A stretch of 21,056 bases of DNA. Origin: an uncultured Mollicutes bacterium. Its GTDB lineage: Bacteria > Bacillota_I > Bacilli_A > ML615J-28 > CAG-313. The notes beneath the pieces were generated by a model. The model searched no databases and was not told the DNA's origin. It worked only from the letters and a program-made list of their open reading frames with translations. The position numbers were made by a program, and so were the translations under genes. The DNA lies in NCBI GenBank assembly GCA_900539265.1, contig UQBM01000026.1:1-21056 (forward strand), written 5' to 3'. Of the stretch, positions 6,662 through 15,400 are shown in pieces. Each line of letters starts with the position of its first letter. Within the stretch, counting starts at the first letter, position 1.

Positions 6662-7918
6662 TTATGCAAGTCTTAAAAGACGAGTTCTAGCATGTTTATT
6701 ACCATTATCAGCCGCTTTTTGATACCAAGTGATTGCAAGATTTAAATTCTTATCAACACCCTTTCCGTATTCATAAAAACTACCTAGCATATCTTGAGCC
6801 CAACCATTACCTTTTTCAGCCGCTTTTTGATACCAAGTGATTGCTTGTTGATAATCTTGTTCAACACCATATCCATATTGATAACATTCACCAAGTTTAT
6901 TCATAGCCCCTTCAATGTTTTGTTCAGCGGCTTGTTGATACCAAGTGATTGCTTGTTGATAATCTTGTTCAACACCACTACCATTATAATAACAATTACC
7001 TAAATTATATTTGGCAATATGATGACCAGCCAAAGCAGCTTGTCGATACCAATTGATCGCTTGTTGATAATCTTGTTCAACACCACGTCCATAGTTGTAA
7101 CAATCTCCTAATCTATTCATTGAATTTTTATTACCTGCTTCAGCTGACTTTCTAAAATATTCTACCGCTTTAGCTTCATCTTGTTCAACACCATCACCAT
7201 AGTAATAGCAATTAGCAAGTTTATTTTGAGCCCACTCATTTCCATCAAGAGCTGCTTTTGTATACCATTTAACTGCTTCCTCAAAATCCTTCTTCACTCC
7301 TTCACCATAAGCAAAACAATCACCAAGTGAGGATGCTGCAAGTGTATTACCAGCTTCTGCCGCTTTTTGATAATATGAAACAGCTTTAGATTCATCTTTT
7401 GCTACACCACGACCATAATAATAACATTCACCTAGATAATATAGAGCCCATATACTATCCATTTGAGCAGCCTTTTCAAAATATTTAACGGCTTCTTCAA
7501 AATTTTGAACGACTCCTTCACCACGATAGTAGCAATTAGCGAGGGATTCGGTTGCATAAGGATGGTTTTGTTTTGTTGCTTGACGATACCAATATACAGC
7601 TTTACGATAATTTCTTGGCACTCCTTGTCCAAAATAAAAGCAATCCCCAATTGCATTTTGTGCCTCTACATATTCAAGCATTGCAGCAAGTTCAAAATAA
7701 TATGCTGCCTTTTTCTCATCTTTGGCAACACCAAGACCTGCTAAATATAAATTAGCAAGGGTAAATTCCGCAAACGCATAATCAACTTTTGCTAATTGTT
7801 CAAGGTATAGGATTGCATTTTCATAATCTTCTTTTTCTATACATTCTTTTGCTAGTTGATACTTGTCTTCTGTACTTAATTGTTTCTCAATGTTTTCTAA
7901 ATCTTCTTTTTTTGCCAT
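6662..7918 (-). CDS. Sel1-like (TPR-type) repeat protein
   Basis: After an N-terminal helical lead-in of about 50 residues (KEDLENIEKQL...YENAILYLEQLAK), the 418-aa protein is ten consecutive 36-residue Sel1-like repeats. Each follows the plan A..LG.CYYYG.GV.QD...A..WY.KAAE.GN. Sel1-like repeats form alpha/alpha superhelices that act as protein-binding scaffolds. The partner cannot be read from the sequence. There is no signal peptide or transmembrane segment, so it is probably cytoplasmic. The last few repeats (EQDYQQAITWYQ) are nearly identical to each other at DNA level, which points to recent unit duplication. The start has GAGGA seven bases upstream. The gene is monocistronic, with its own promoter and tandem terminators. 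Confidence 0.85.
   Translation of the reverse strand: MAKKEDLENIEKQLSTEDKYQLAKECIEKEDYENAILYLEQLAKVDYAFAEFTLANLYLAGLGVAKDEKKAAYYFELAAMLEYVEAQNAIGDCFYFGQGVPRNYRKAVYWYRQATKQNHPYATESLANCYYRGEGVVQNFEEAVKYFEKAAQMDSIWALYYLGECYYYGRGVAKDESKAVSYYQKAAEAGNTLAASSLGDCFAYGEGVKKDFEEAVKWYTKAALDGNEWAQNKLANCYYYGDGVEQDEAKAVEYFRKSAEAGNKNSMNRLGDCYNYGRGVEQDYQQAINWYRQAALAGHHIAKYNLGNCYYNGSGVEQDYQQAITWYQQAAEQNIEGAMNKLGECYQYGYGVEQDYQQAITWYQKAAEKGNGWAQDMLGSFYEYGKGVDKNLNLAITWYQKAADNGNKHARTRLLRLA
6721..7090. repeat. 108-bp tandem repeats inside the Sel1 gene
   Basis: Copies starting GATACCAAGTGATTGC occur at 6829 and 6937, exactly 108 bases apart, and are identical for about 41 bases. Closely related copies lie one period away at 6721 and 7045. 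The period equals one 36-residue protein repeat. This matches unit-by-unit expansion by recombination or slippage. Confidence 0.85.
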
Positions 7919-7995
7919 AATTTTTTCCTCTACTTGTTATATTTTATTTTTAGCTAGCTATCCTAATCTTCTAATACTAAAAATAGCCATATATA

Positions 7996-8004
7996 ATTAT
8001 ACCA
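7996..8004 (-). promoter_or_regulatory. Extended -10 promoter of the Sel1-repeat gene
   Basis: TGGTATAAT is an extended -10 (TGN followed by perfect TATAAT), about 80 bases before the ATG. The -35 region is an AT-rich GTTTTA-like sequence with poor match, as is common for extended -10 promoters. Confidence 0.55.
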
Positions 8005-8050
8005 TCTTTTAATTTTTTTAAAACTTTTTTGCTAATAAATTTTGCTTTAA

Positions 8051-8086
8051 AAAAGGATGAATTTTAATGTAAAAATTCATCTTTTT
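8051..8086 (-). terminator. Intrinsic terminator of the cotJ operon
   Basis: On the minus strand a GATGAATTTT arm pairs with AAAATTCATC around a 6-base loop and is followed by CTTTTTT. It lies just after the cotJC stop. The stem is AT-rich but long. Confidence 0.65.
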
Positions 8087-8103
8087 AATATTTATTAATT
8101 TAT

Positions 8104-8661
8104 CTAATATCCTAGTTTTTTATAATGTTCTAAAAGTTCTAAAAATCTTTGATAATGAACAACTTCCCGCTGTCTTAAGAATAAAAGTGGTTGAATTACT
8201 TCGGGATCAGTTGCTTGTCTAATCAAATTTTCATAAACTGCTCTCGCTTTTTGTTCAGCTGCCATATCCTCAACAATATTAGCAATTACATCACCAGTTG
8301 CTGAAATATAAGCCGTTGTAAAAGGAACTCCTGATGCATTTTCTGGAAATAAGTCTTTACCATGTTCTGTATAATAAGCATCTAATCCAGCGGCTTTAAT
8401 TTCATCAATGGTAGCACCTTTCATAAGTTGATTTATCATTGTTTGTAACATTTCAATGTGAGCAAGTTCTTCTGTTCCAATATCATTAAGTAGTGATTTA
8501 CCATACTCATCTGGCATTGTTACTCTTTGATTTAAATAGCGAATAGCAGCTCCTAGTTCACCTTGTGGTCCACCATACTGACTTGCAATAATTTTTGCCA
8601 TTTTTAAATCTTTCTTAGTAATATTAACTGGATACTCTAAAATTTTATCATATAAAAACAT
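8104..8661 (-). CDS. cotJC: Spore coat protein CotJC (manganese-catalase family)
   Basis: The 185-aa protein matches CotJC along its full length. CotJC is the di-manganese catalase-like component of the CotJ complex, made in the mother cell and placed in the spore coat. Metal-ligand carboxylates and histidines typical of the ferritin-like four-helix fold are visible: the QYGGPQGELGAA region with its Glu, GTEELAHIEMLQ near residue 65, and VEDMAAEQKARAVYE and RQREVVHYQRFLELL toward the end. It starts directly on the cotJB stop with a one-base TAATG overlap, so translation is coupled. Presence of this pair implies that the organism sporulates or derives from a spore-former. Confidence 0.92.
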   Translation of the reverse strand: MFLYDKILEYPVNITKKDLKMAKIIASQYGGPQGELGAAIRYLNQRVTMPDEYGKSLLNDIGTEELAHIEMLQTMINQLMKGATIDEIKAAGLDAYYTEHGKDLFPENASGVPFTTAYISATGDVIANIVEDMAAEQKARAVYENLIRQATDPEVIQPLLFLRQREVVHYQRFLELLEHYKKLGY

Positions 8662-9068
8662 TATTTACTCATCCCTTCAAATGGCCAACCCTTCTGCCAT
8701 TTCCAAACTTTACCTTTGTTTGCTTCTGAATCAAGTGTAAGCGGTCCCCACTTTTCTTCATAATGTTTTTTAGCTTGATTGTATTCATCTAAATATTTAT
8801 CAAATAATTCTTTTGTTACAACATCATTCGGGTGCGTATCTAAATAAAGTTGCAAATCAATTAAAGCAAATTGATATGCTCTAAGTAAATTTGAAGGATT
8901 CTTATCATCAAGCTTTCTTGGAACATAATTTCCAAAAGAATCATATAAAGTTGCATCCATATTACCTTTAGATAAGCCATCAATAGCAACATAATATTTT
9001 AGGTTTTTACTATTATTTGAATTTTGACTTTGATACAATCTAATTAAATTTAAATAATTTTGATTCAT
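8661..9068 (-). CDS. cotJB: Spore coat protein CotJB with extended N-terminus
   Basis: The C-terminal 85 residues are CotJB: LLRAYQFALIDLQLYLDTHPND, a short helix, KKHYEEKWGPLT and a tryptophan-rich end (VWKWQKGWPFEG). The N-terminal 50 residues (around YYVAIDGLSKGNM...LYDSFGNYVPRKL) are additional compared with the classical CotJB of about 87 aa. They vaguely resemble a CotJA-type segment, which would make this a CotJA-CotJB fusion. That reading is uncertain. The ATG at 9068 has AGGAGG seven bases upstream. The longer frame to 9137 would run into murB and lacks its own site. No separate cotJA is present. The protein is expected in the spore coat with CotJC. Confidence 0.85.
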   Translation of the reverse strand: MNQNYLNLIRLYQSQNSNNSKNLKYYVAIDGLSKGNMDATLYDSFGNYVPRKLDDKNPSNLLRAYQFALIDLQLYLDTHPNDVVTKELFDKYLDEYNQAKKHYEEKWGPLTLDSEANKGKVWKWQKGWPFEGMSK

Positions 9069-9104
9069 TTTTTTACCTCCTAAAACAATGTATGTGTTAG
9101 GATG

Positions 9105-9139
9105 AAAAAAGGAATGGGCTAATCTAAAATTTCCCATTC
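9105..9139 (-). terminator. Probable terminator overlapping the end of murB
   Basis: On the minus strand GAATGGG (9139-9133... arm) pairs with CCCATTC (9118-9112) around a 14-base loop that contains the murB stop codon, then CTTTTTT follows. The stem is only 7 bp, so strength is uncertain. If it works, it separates vegetative murB from the sporulation genes. Confidence 0.5.
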
Positions 9140-10030
9140 ACATTCTAATTCAATATTATATTTACTTAAGGCATCTAATTTAATTTTAGAAATTAATTTT
9201 GTCATATCTAAGTAAGTAGCATTACCTGTATTGACTAAATAATTCGTATGCGCATTGCTTACCATTGCCCCAGCAAGTTGGTAACCACGATATCCTAAGT
9301 CATCAATTACTTTCCAAGCCTCATAATTCGTACCATTTTTAAAAGTAGAACCGGCTGATAACAAATTTAAGGGCTGAGTTTCCTTTTTTCTTCTTCTAAA
9401 GGTTGCAATTTTTTCAAGTGGTAATTTTTTAATATTAGATTCCTCAACTTCAATTAAAGCCCCTACTATAATGCCTTTTAAATCTTGAAATTTACTATGG
9501 CGATAAGAAAAATCTAACTCCTCTTCTTTGTAAGTTCTAATAGTACCTTGTTCGGTTAGATAGGTTACCTCTTTAACAATATCTTTTATTTGCAATCCAT
9601 ATGCACTTGCATTCATATAAATAGCACCGCCTAAAGTACCTGGAATAATGCTTAAAAATTCAATTTTCGTGTATCCTTGCTTTGCTAAATACATTGCTAA
9701 TTTACTATCATTCATACCAGCTTGTACAATAAATTTATTATTTGCTATTTTAGTTACCTTTGATAATTTTTTTAGACTTATAACAACCATTTCAAAATCT
9801 TTATCTGATGCTAACACATTAGAGCCATTACCAATTATAAAATATGCTATTTGATTTTCAATTAAATACCTAAAACTAATTAATAAATCATCTAAGGTTT
9901 TAGGACTATACAAACAAGCAATCTGACCCCCAATTTTAAGCGTAGTTAAATCTTTAAAAGAAATATTGGTATTTATATCACCTAAAAAATTATCATTAAC
10001 ATATTCTATAAATTTTTCAATATTATTCAT
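9119..10030 (-). CDS. murB: UDP-N-acetylenolpyruvoylglucosamine reductase
   Basis: MurB is the FAD enzyme that reduces UDP-GlcNAc-enolpyruvate with NADPH to UDP-MurNAc, the second committed cytosolic step of peptidoglycan synthesis. FAD-binding motifs are seen as IIGNGSNVLASD and SIIPGTLGGAIYMNASAYG. The catalytic arginine is in SYRHSKFQ and the proton-donor serine is in SAGSTFKNG. AHTNYLVNTG is the C-terminal domain signature. The length of 303 aa and the absence of the extra tyrosine loop fit the type II (Gram-positive) form. Its ATG lies inside the last codons of murG, an 8-base overlap, with GAGGGG six bases upstream. Confidence 0.96.
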   Translation of the reverse strand: MNNIEKFIEYVNDNFLGDINTNISFKDLTTLKIGGQIACLYSPKTLDDLLISFRYLIENQIAYFIIGNGSNVLASDKDFEMVVISLKKLSKVTKIANNKFIVQAGMNDSKLAMYLAKQGYTKIEFLSIIPGTLGGAIYMNASAYGLQIKDIVKEVTYLTEQGTIRTYKEEELDFSYRHSKFQDLKGIIVGALIEVEESNIKKLPLEKIATFRRRKKETQPLNLLSAGSTFKNGTNYEAWKVIDDLGYRGYQLAGAMVSNAHTNYLVNTGNATYLDMTKLISKIKLDALSKYNIELECEWEILD

Positions 10031-11099
10031 CTTTTTCCCCTCTATTAATAACTTTTATTATTTCTTGATAAAAATTATTATTAACATCACCTATTTGATA
10101 GTTTTTTAATTTTTCTAAATAAAAATCATAATGTTTAATCATTTCCTCAATTGCTTCATTTAGGCTTAAATAGTCAAAATTTTTTTCATCTATCATTTTA
10201 ATAAGTCCTTCATCACTCAAACTTTTAGCATTATAATATTGATGATGATTAGTTACATTAGGAGAGGGAATAATAATAGAAGGGGTATTCGTACCTAAAA
10301 TTTCAAATAAAGTTGCCGAGCCAGCTCTAGCAATTACAATTCCAGCTTTACTTATTTCTTGTAATAAATTATTAGTGAAAGGTTTAATTAAAAAATTAGA
10401 TCTTGAAGGAATTTTAGAAACTATTTCATCATAATATTTTTCTCCACTAATAAGCGTTATTGTGTATTTTTTTGCAAAAGGGCTATTCATAAACTCTTGC
10501 ATTACATGATTTATTTGATAGGATCCTAAAGATCCTGATGTTACTAAAATATTTTTTTTATCTAAAAAAGCACTTTTATTTATTTTTGAAGCATCCATAT
10601 ATCTAGGATTACCAATCCACTTTGTCTTAAAATGATAGTTTTCTAAACCAATTGTATTTTTAAAGGTTGTTAAAATTAAATCTGTCTTTTTGACATTTAT
10701 TTTATTAGCAAAACCGATTATACTATTTTGTTCATGAATAACTGTTTTTAATTTTAATTTATTAGCCAAATACATACTAATGCCACTAATGTATCCTCCC
10801 ATTCCAACTACCAAATCCACTTTTTCTTTTTTCAAAATATTTTTAATGGATGTTAAAACTTTAAGATCATAATAGATAGTTTTACAATAATCCGTTATTT
10901 TTGTTGGTTTTCCATAGGCTTTAAGATAATAAATTTTAGTGATGTCCAAATTATTTTTTAATATATCATACTGTTTATCTTTAAAAGTAGCAATAAAAAT
11001 AATTTTTGTATTTTTACTCCTACTTTTAATTTCTTTAATAAAACTTAGGGCAGGAGTAATATGCCCTAAAGTTCCACCCCCGCTAAAAGCAATCACCAT
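10023..11099 (-). CDS. murG: Lipid II synthase MurG (GT-B glycosyltransferase)
   Basis: MurG transfers GlcNAc from UDP-GlcNAc to lipid I, giving lipid II on the inner face of the membrane. The N-terminal loop FSGGGTLGHITPAL (residues 5-18) is the classical G-loop. GMGGYISGIS and IHEQNSIIGFANK are conserved in the N-domain. The donor-site segments are VTSGSLGSYQIN, the ARAGSATLFEI loop, and PSPNVTNHHQYYNAKSL. The length of 358 aa is standard. It starts two bases after the ftsW stop and overlaps murB by 8 bases, so the three genes are one transcript. The ribosome binding site GAGGTGA lies within the end of ftsW. Confidence 0.96.
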   Translation of the reverse strand: MVIAFSGGGTLGHITPALSFIKEIKSRSKNTKIIFIATFKDKQYDILKNNLDITKIYYLKAYGKPTKITDYCKTIYYDLKVLTSIKNILKKEKVDLVVGMGGYISGISMYLANKLKLKTVIHEQNSIIGFANKINVKKTDLILTTFKNTIGLENYHFKTKWIGNPRYMDASKINKSAFLDKKNILVTSGSLGSYQINHVMQEFMNSPFAKKYTITLISGEKYYDEIVSKIPSRSNFLIKPFTNNLLQEISKAGIVIARAGSATLFEILGTNTPSIIIPSPNVTNHHQYYNAKSLSDEGLIKMIDEKNFDYLSLNEAIEEMIKHYDFYLEKLKNYQIGDVNNNFYQEIIKVINRGEKDE

Positions 11100-11101
11100 C
11101 T

Positions 11102-12199
11102 TTATTTCACCTCTTCCGTATATTGACTGATATTAATAATTAAACCAAGAAACATTAAGGTTAAAACTAAACTAGATCCTCCATATGAAAGAATTGGTAA
11201 AGTTATTCCCGTTACTGGTAAAAGACCGATAACAACACCGATATTAATGAATACTTGAGTAAAAAGGGATAAGCCAATACCAAGTGATAAAAATTTTAAA
11301 TAGTTATTATCAATATGAAGTGATATTTTAACGGCCTCAATTATAATATATAAAAAGACCCCAATAACAATCAAACCACCAATTAAGCCAAATTCTTCAC
11401 ATATAATGGCAAAAATAAAATCATTTTGTGGTTCCGGTAAAAAGAAATGTTTTTGCATGCTATTGTTATAACCAAGACCAAACAAACCACTAGGTGCTAT
11501 TGCAAATAGCGATTGAATACTCTGAAAACCACTTCCTAAAGGATCGCTCCAAGGGTCTAAAAAAGCAAATATTCTTTCTAATCGATAAGGAGCACTAGCA
11601 ATTAAAGCCACAATACCTATAATGCCAAGACCTAATAAAATTAAAAAATATTTAAGTGGGGCACCCGCATTAAATAGTAATAAGATGCAAGAAACCACTA
11701 AAACTAAACCAGTTCCAAAATCTGGTTGTAACATTATTAAACCAAAAGCACTAACAATTAAAATAAGAATTTTAATAAAGTCCATAGGTTTTTTTAAATC
11801 TTTATGATTATTACTTAAATATTTTGCAATAAGCAAGATAATAGCAAGTTTCATAAATTCTGCTGGTTGAATTGAAAATGAACCAAAGCCTATCCAACTT
11901 CTTGCCCCTCCTCTTACAACCCCAATTCCAGGAATTAAAACTAAAATTAACATAATTAATGCGGCAATATATATATAAGTTGTGGCTTTATATATTTTTC
12001 TAATATCAATATGAATGAATAAAATCATAATAGCTATCCCGATTATTGCAAAAATTAATTGTCTTTTTAAAAAATATGCCTTATCATTATAACGATATAG
12101 GGCAACAACATTACTAGCACTATAAACCATAAAAAGTCCAAAGATGACTAACATAATAATTATAATAAATAATTTCCGATTAATGCGATGTTTTATCAT
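11102..12199 (-). CDS. ftsW: SEDS-family peptidoglycan glycosyltransferase, FtsW/SpoVE type
   Basis: This is a multi-pass membrane glycosyltransferase that polymerises lipid II with a partner class B penicillin-binding protein. About ten hydrophobic segments are seen over 365 aa. SEDS signatures include QPAEFMKLAIILLIAKYL, LQPDFGTG, the long extracellular loop with FLDPWSDPLGSGFQ and FFLPEPQNDFIFAIICEEFG (with the catalytic aspartate in the QNDF block), and the final LPILSYGGSS. The position directly before murG favours FtsW or the sporulation paralogue SpoVE over RodA. The two cannot be separated by sequence alone. The ribosome binding site GGTGA is seven bases before the ATG. The transcript must pass through the terminator-containing leader upstream. 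Confidence 0.9.
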   Translation of the reverse strand: MIKHRINRKLFIIIIMLVIFGLFMVYSASNVVALYRYNDKAYFLKRQLIFAIIGIAIMILFIHIDIRKIYKATTYIYIAALIMLILVLIPGIGVVRGGARSWIGFGSFSIQPAEFMKLAIILLIAKYLSNNHKDLKKPMDFIKILILIVSAFGLIMLQPDFGTGLVLVVSCILLLFNAGAPLKYFLILLGLGIIGIVALIASAPYRLERIFAFLDPWSDPLGSGFQSIQSLFAIAPSGLFGLGYNNSMQKHFFLPEPQNDFIFAIICEEFGLIGGLIVIGVFLYIIIEAVKISLHIDNNYLKFLSLGIGLSLFTQVFINIGVVIGLLPVTGITLPILSYGGSSLVLTLMFLGLIINISQYTEEVK

Positions 12200-12243
12200 A
12201 TTTGCTTCACCAATTCATTATATGAAATTAATTTATTATTATG

Positions 12244-12281
12244 AAAAAACCTAACCTTTAATAAAATTAAAAGTTAGGTTT
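12244..12281 (-). terminator. Strong intrinsic terminator in the ftsW leader
   Basis: On the minus strand AAACCTAACTTTTAA pairs with TTAAAGGTTAGGTTT. This is a 15-bp stem with one G-U pair and a TTTTA loop, and it runs into TTTTTTC. It lies between the strong promoter at 12363-12390 and the ftsW start at 12199, so it would stop most leader transcripts unless prevented. Confidence 0.85.
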
Positions 12282-12358
12282 ATCTTATTTTTCACTTATA
12301 TTAAGAAAAGACCATAATCCTCCGAAAATGGTCTTAACCGGTATTTTAGCAGTACCAT
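12244..12358 (-). ncRNA. Structured leader RNA or small RNA upstream of ftsW
   Basis: The predicted transcript starts near 12356-12358 and has three hairpin options before ftsW. GGTA/TACC (12356-12353 with 12343-12340) forms at the 5' end. AAGACCAT/ATGGTCTT (12335-12328 with 12315-12308) has a 12-base loop and a short U-run. The strong terminator lies at 12281-12244. The ACCAT of the second hairpin can instead pair with ATGGT at the 5' end, so two exclusive folds exist. TGGTACTGC near the 5' end looks like part of the T-box core (TGGNACCGC), but there is no room for a specifier stem. It may be an attenuator, riboswitch-like leader, or stand-alone RNA of about 115 bases. No known family is recognised. 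Confidence 0.5.
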
Positions 12359-12362
12359 TTAT

Positions 12363-12390
12363 ATTATAACATATTTTTTTAATTTGTCAA
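12363..12390 (-). promoter_or_regulatory. Near-consensus promoter for the ftsW leader
   Basis: Perfect TTGACA (12385-12390) and perfect TATAAT (12363-12368) are separated by 16 bases. It is the best promoter match in the window and lies just downstream of the large surface-protein gene. A terminator sits between it and ftsW. Confidence 0.85.
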
Positions 12391-12453
12391 AGTTTTTTAT
12401 AAATTTTTCTTAAAATGATAAGATAATGTGAAATAACTGAATTATAATTTGAC

Positions 12454-15400
12454 TTAATACATAATTGTTGTTCTTACTTCTGACATTGCAGGTTTATAAA
12501 TAGTAGTTGATTCTAATAATTGAACCGCATATAACGATAAAGTTTCTGGCATGACAATGGTAAAACGAATTTGTTCAAGATTATATTCTTGTAAAATTGA
12601 ACTTAAATTAAAATAGAATACATTTTTCCCTTCAACATCATAATCTATAGCATCAACAATAACAATTTGATTATCAATTGCCACTTTTAATTGAATTTTA
12701 TCAATATTTTCACAAATATTATTATTTTCTATAAATTGAGTAGCAAGTATAAATGTTTTTCCATCATGTCTAATATCACCTTGTAATTTCATATTTAAGT
12801 TATAGGTTATTATATTTCCATCTATAACACAACAAGCCGCATTACTAAAATCGCTTTTATAACTTATGCCATTAGATTTAGCAATAATCTCAATTTCTTT
12901 TAAATGAATCTCTTTTAATGATGTATTATCAATTTTAAAATAATTATAATTAAAAGAACTAAAGTCTACTTCATAAATCTTATTTTCTAATGTATTGACA
13001 GAAATAGTATCTACTAAATGCCAATCATCTCCATCATCACTACCATAAATATCAATAGTGCCTAAATTATATCTTAAAGTTAATCTTAAAGCATTTATAC
13101 CAAATTTAATCTCTTTAGAGACAATTATACTATTTTGCTCTTCATCATCAAACAAATAGAATATTCCATTTTGAATTTTGGCATCAGTTGCCACAAGATC
13201 AGAAAGATTAAAAGTTGTTTTATCAATGAATGTAAAACTACTATCTTCATTTTTGATTAAATCAGTATTCCGGGATGGTGTAACTGAATAAATTTTACTT
13301 TGCTTACTTGACTCCACCATTACTCTATCTATTAGAGTATCTTCAATTGGAATATTAGCAAAACCTTCATTATTTCTAATTCCCTCAACATAATCTTCAG
13401 TTAAAGAATTATAATATCCAGCATAAACAATATAATTGATAATTTCATGTTCTACTTTACCATGTATACCATTAGGTGGAGTTATAACAAAATAATATAC
13501 TTCCGAAACTTCCTCTTCATCACCTAAAAAATCTTGAAATGTTTCAATAGGAAAAGCAGGTGTTTGTAAATCCCAAAGTGTAAAAGCACTTAATTTCAAT
13601 TGTGATATATTATCTTCTTTTACTTTGTAAGTCCCCACAATTGTGTCAGTCTCTATCCCATTTACAACTTTTCGATAATAAACATCAATAATAGTACCCA
13701 AATCTAAGGTTCTATCTATAATATTCATGTTACTGCCATCCAAACTTTGTTGTTTAAACTGCAAAAGAAAATCTTTATTTAAAAAAAGGTTACTAGAATG
13801 ATTCCCGTCAATTCCACTATCATAAATATAGGAAGTTTCTTCTTTTGTATTTTTATGATTTACAATATATTTAAAAGTATAAATTCCATCCTCTGGTAAA
13901 ATTTCTTCCCTAACAGAAGCTGTACTTTCTCCTACAATTAACTCTGAATTGCTAATTGAGGTAACAATAACTAAATACCCTGTTATTTTTTCAGGTGCAA
14001 TATAATATAAATACATATTATCAAAATATTTTTCAATTGGAATTTCTGTAATTTGTTTTTCCTCACCAACTAAATTAATTATAAAAGCCTCAACATATGC
14101 TTCACCAACAAAATTATCCTCTTTACTAACTGTAAATACATAACCTCTATTATTGTTAATCGGAATTTTAATTGTTTTATTAAGCAAATTTTCTTCATAA
14201 TAATCTTTCATATATGAGTCTGCAAAACTCGTCACTATTTTAGTTCCAGGAGCTTCTACTAATTCAATCAAAAAACTCCATCTTGCATAAAAAGTAAGTG
14301 AGGTGGTAATCTTCATATCGGATTCTTTAATAGAATCTAAACTTTCACCATAAGCATTTTCACTACTAGCATTCGAAACTAAATAGAATCCTGTAAATAC
14401 ATAACCAAAAACTGTTGCATCTTTAACCCATTCATTTATCTCATTCATTAAATCAACAGTAAAGAAATCTTTAAAATTCGTATTTTCAACTAATCGATAG
14501 ATTTTTTGCTCAGATTCAATAAAATTATGATTAAAAATACTACACTGTAAATCTAGTGTTATTGTATATATAATAGGAAAAACAATAGATATATTTATTT
14601 CTCCTGTTATTAAATTGCTTGGAATATATATTTCATAATATTCTACATCATCAATAAATGCATCAATTTGATTCATATTATTGGTATAAACTCTAATCCC
14701 ACTAAAATCATTTAATAAATCATAAGTATTACCACCAATATTGATAATAAATTGATTAGGAATGCTACTATAATTAGATTTTGAAGCAATTTTAAAATAA
14801 TAATCACTACTACTTGAAGCATACGTAATACATTCCATGTTGGCTCCTATTGTAGTATAGGAAACACTATATTGATCAATTACTTTAAAATAGATTTCTT
14901 GTTTTTGAGTTGGATCATCTTTTAAGGTAACTGTAATTTTATAAACTTGATTTGAAATATTATTAACAATTAGGTCACCACTACTTTTTATTGTACCATA
15001 TGTGGACTCATATATAACATATTCAACATTTGTATCATCATTATATTGAGTATTATCCAAATCATTTACTTTTTGAATGATTGGAATAAATTTAGTAATA
15101 GATCCAACTCTTAACAAGTAAGGATTATCTTTAGTTACACCCAAATTTTTATCAATACCTTCTAAATAATAATTGATTGGTGGAGTGTATTCTGCAAAAG
15201 TAACTCCATTTAAAATCTTTTTATTAGCTTTTAAACTAAACTTTAAACAAGATTCAGCATAAAAATCACTACTACCAATTTTAAAAGATAAATAAAAAGT
15301 TTGATTTTCTTTTAACAATTGATTAGGAACATAGATAATTGTATAAACAGTATATTCATCAATAGTTTCATGGGTATATTTTAGCTCCCCAATTCCATTG

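Noticed and set aside
6721..7400. Regular 108-bp repeats that might be a CRISPR array
   Set aside because: The period is one 36-residue Sel1 unit in an open frame, and there are no unique spacers of constant length.
6794..7755. Plus-strand open frames across the Sel1 gene, and short plus-strand frames over murB, murG, ftsW and the giant gene
   Set aside because: They are antisense shadows of strong minus-strand coding regions, with no ribosome binding sites or family features.
9087..9094. CATACATT on the minus strand just before cotJB, a match to the sigma-E -10 consensus
   Set aside because: No -35 of sigma-E type lies at 13-15 bases, and the start site would fall on the ribosome binding site. 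cotJ genes are sigma-E targets in Bacillus, so an internal promoter is likely, but this site is not convincing.
12311..12325. Short leader peptide MVFS with GGAGG upstream in the ftsW leader
   Set aside because: The spacing from GGAGG to ATG is only three bases, and a four-codon frame is likely by chance in a hairpin loop.
12354..12360. A full T-box riboswitch upstream of ftsW
   Set aside because: Only a partial core (TGGTACTGC) is present and the predicted promoter sits directly upstream, which leaves no room for Stem I and a specifier loop. Kept only as a note within the leader finding.
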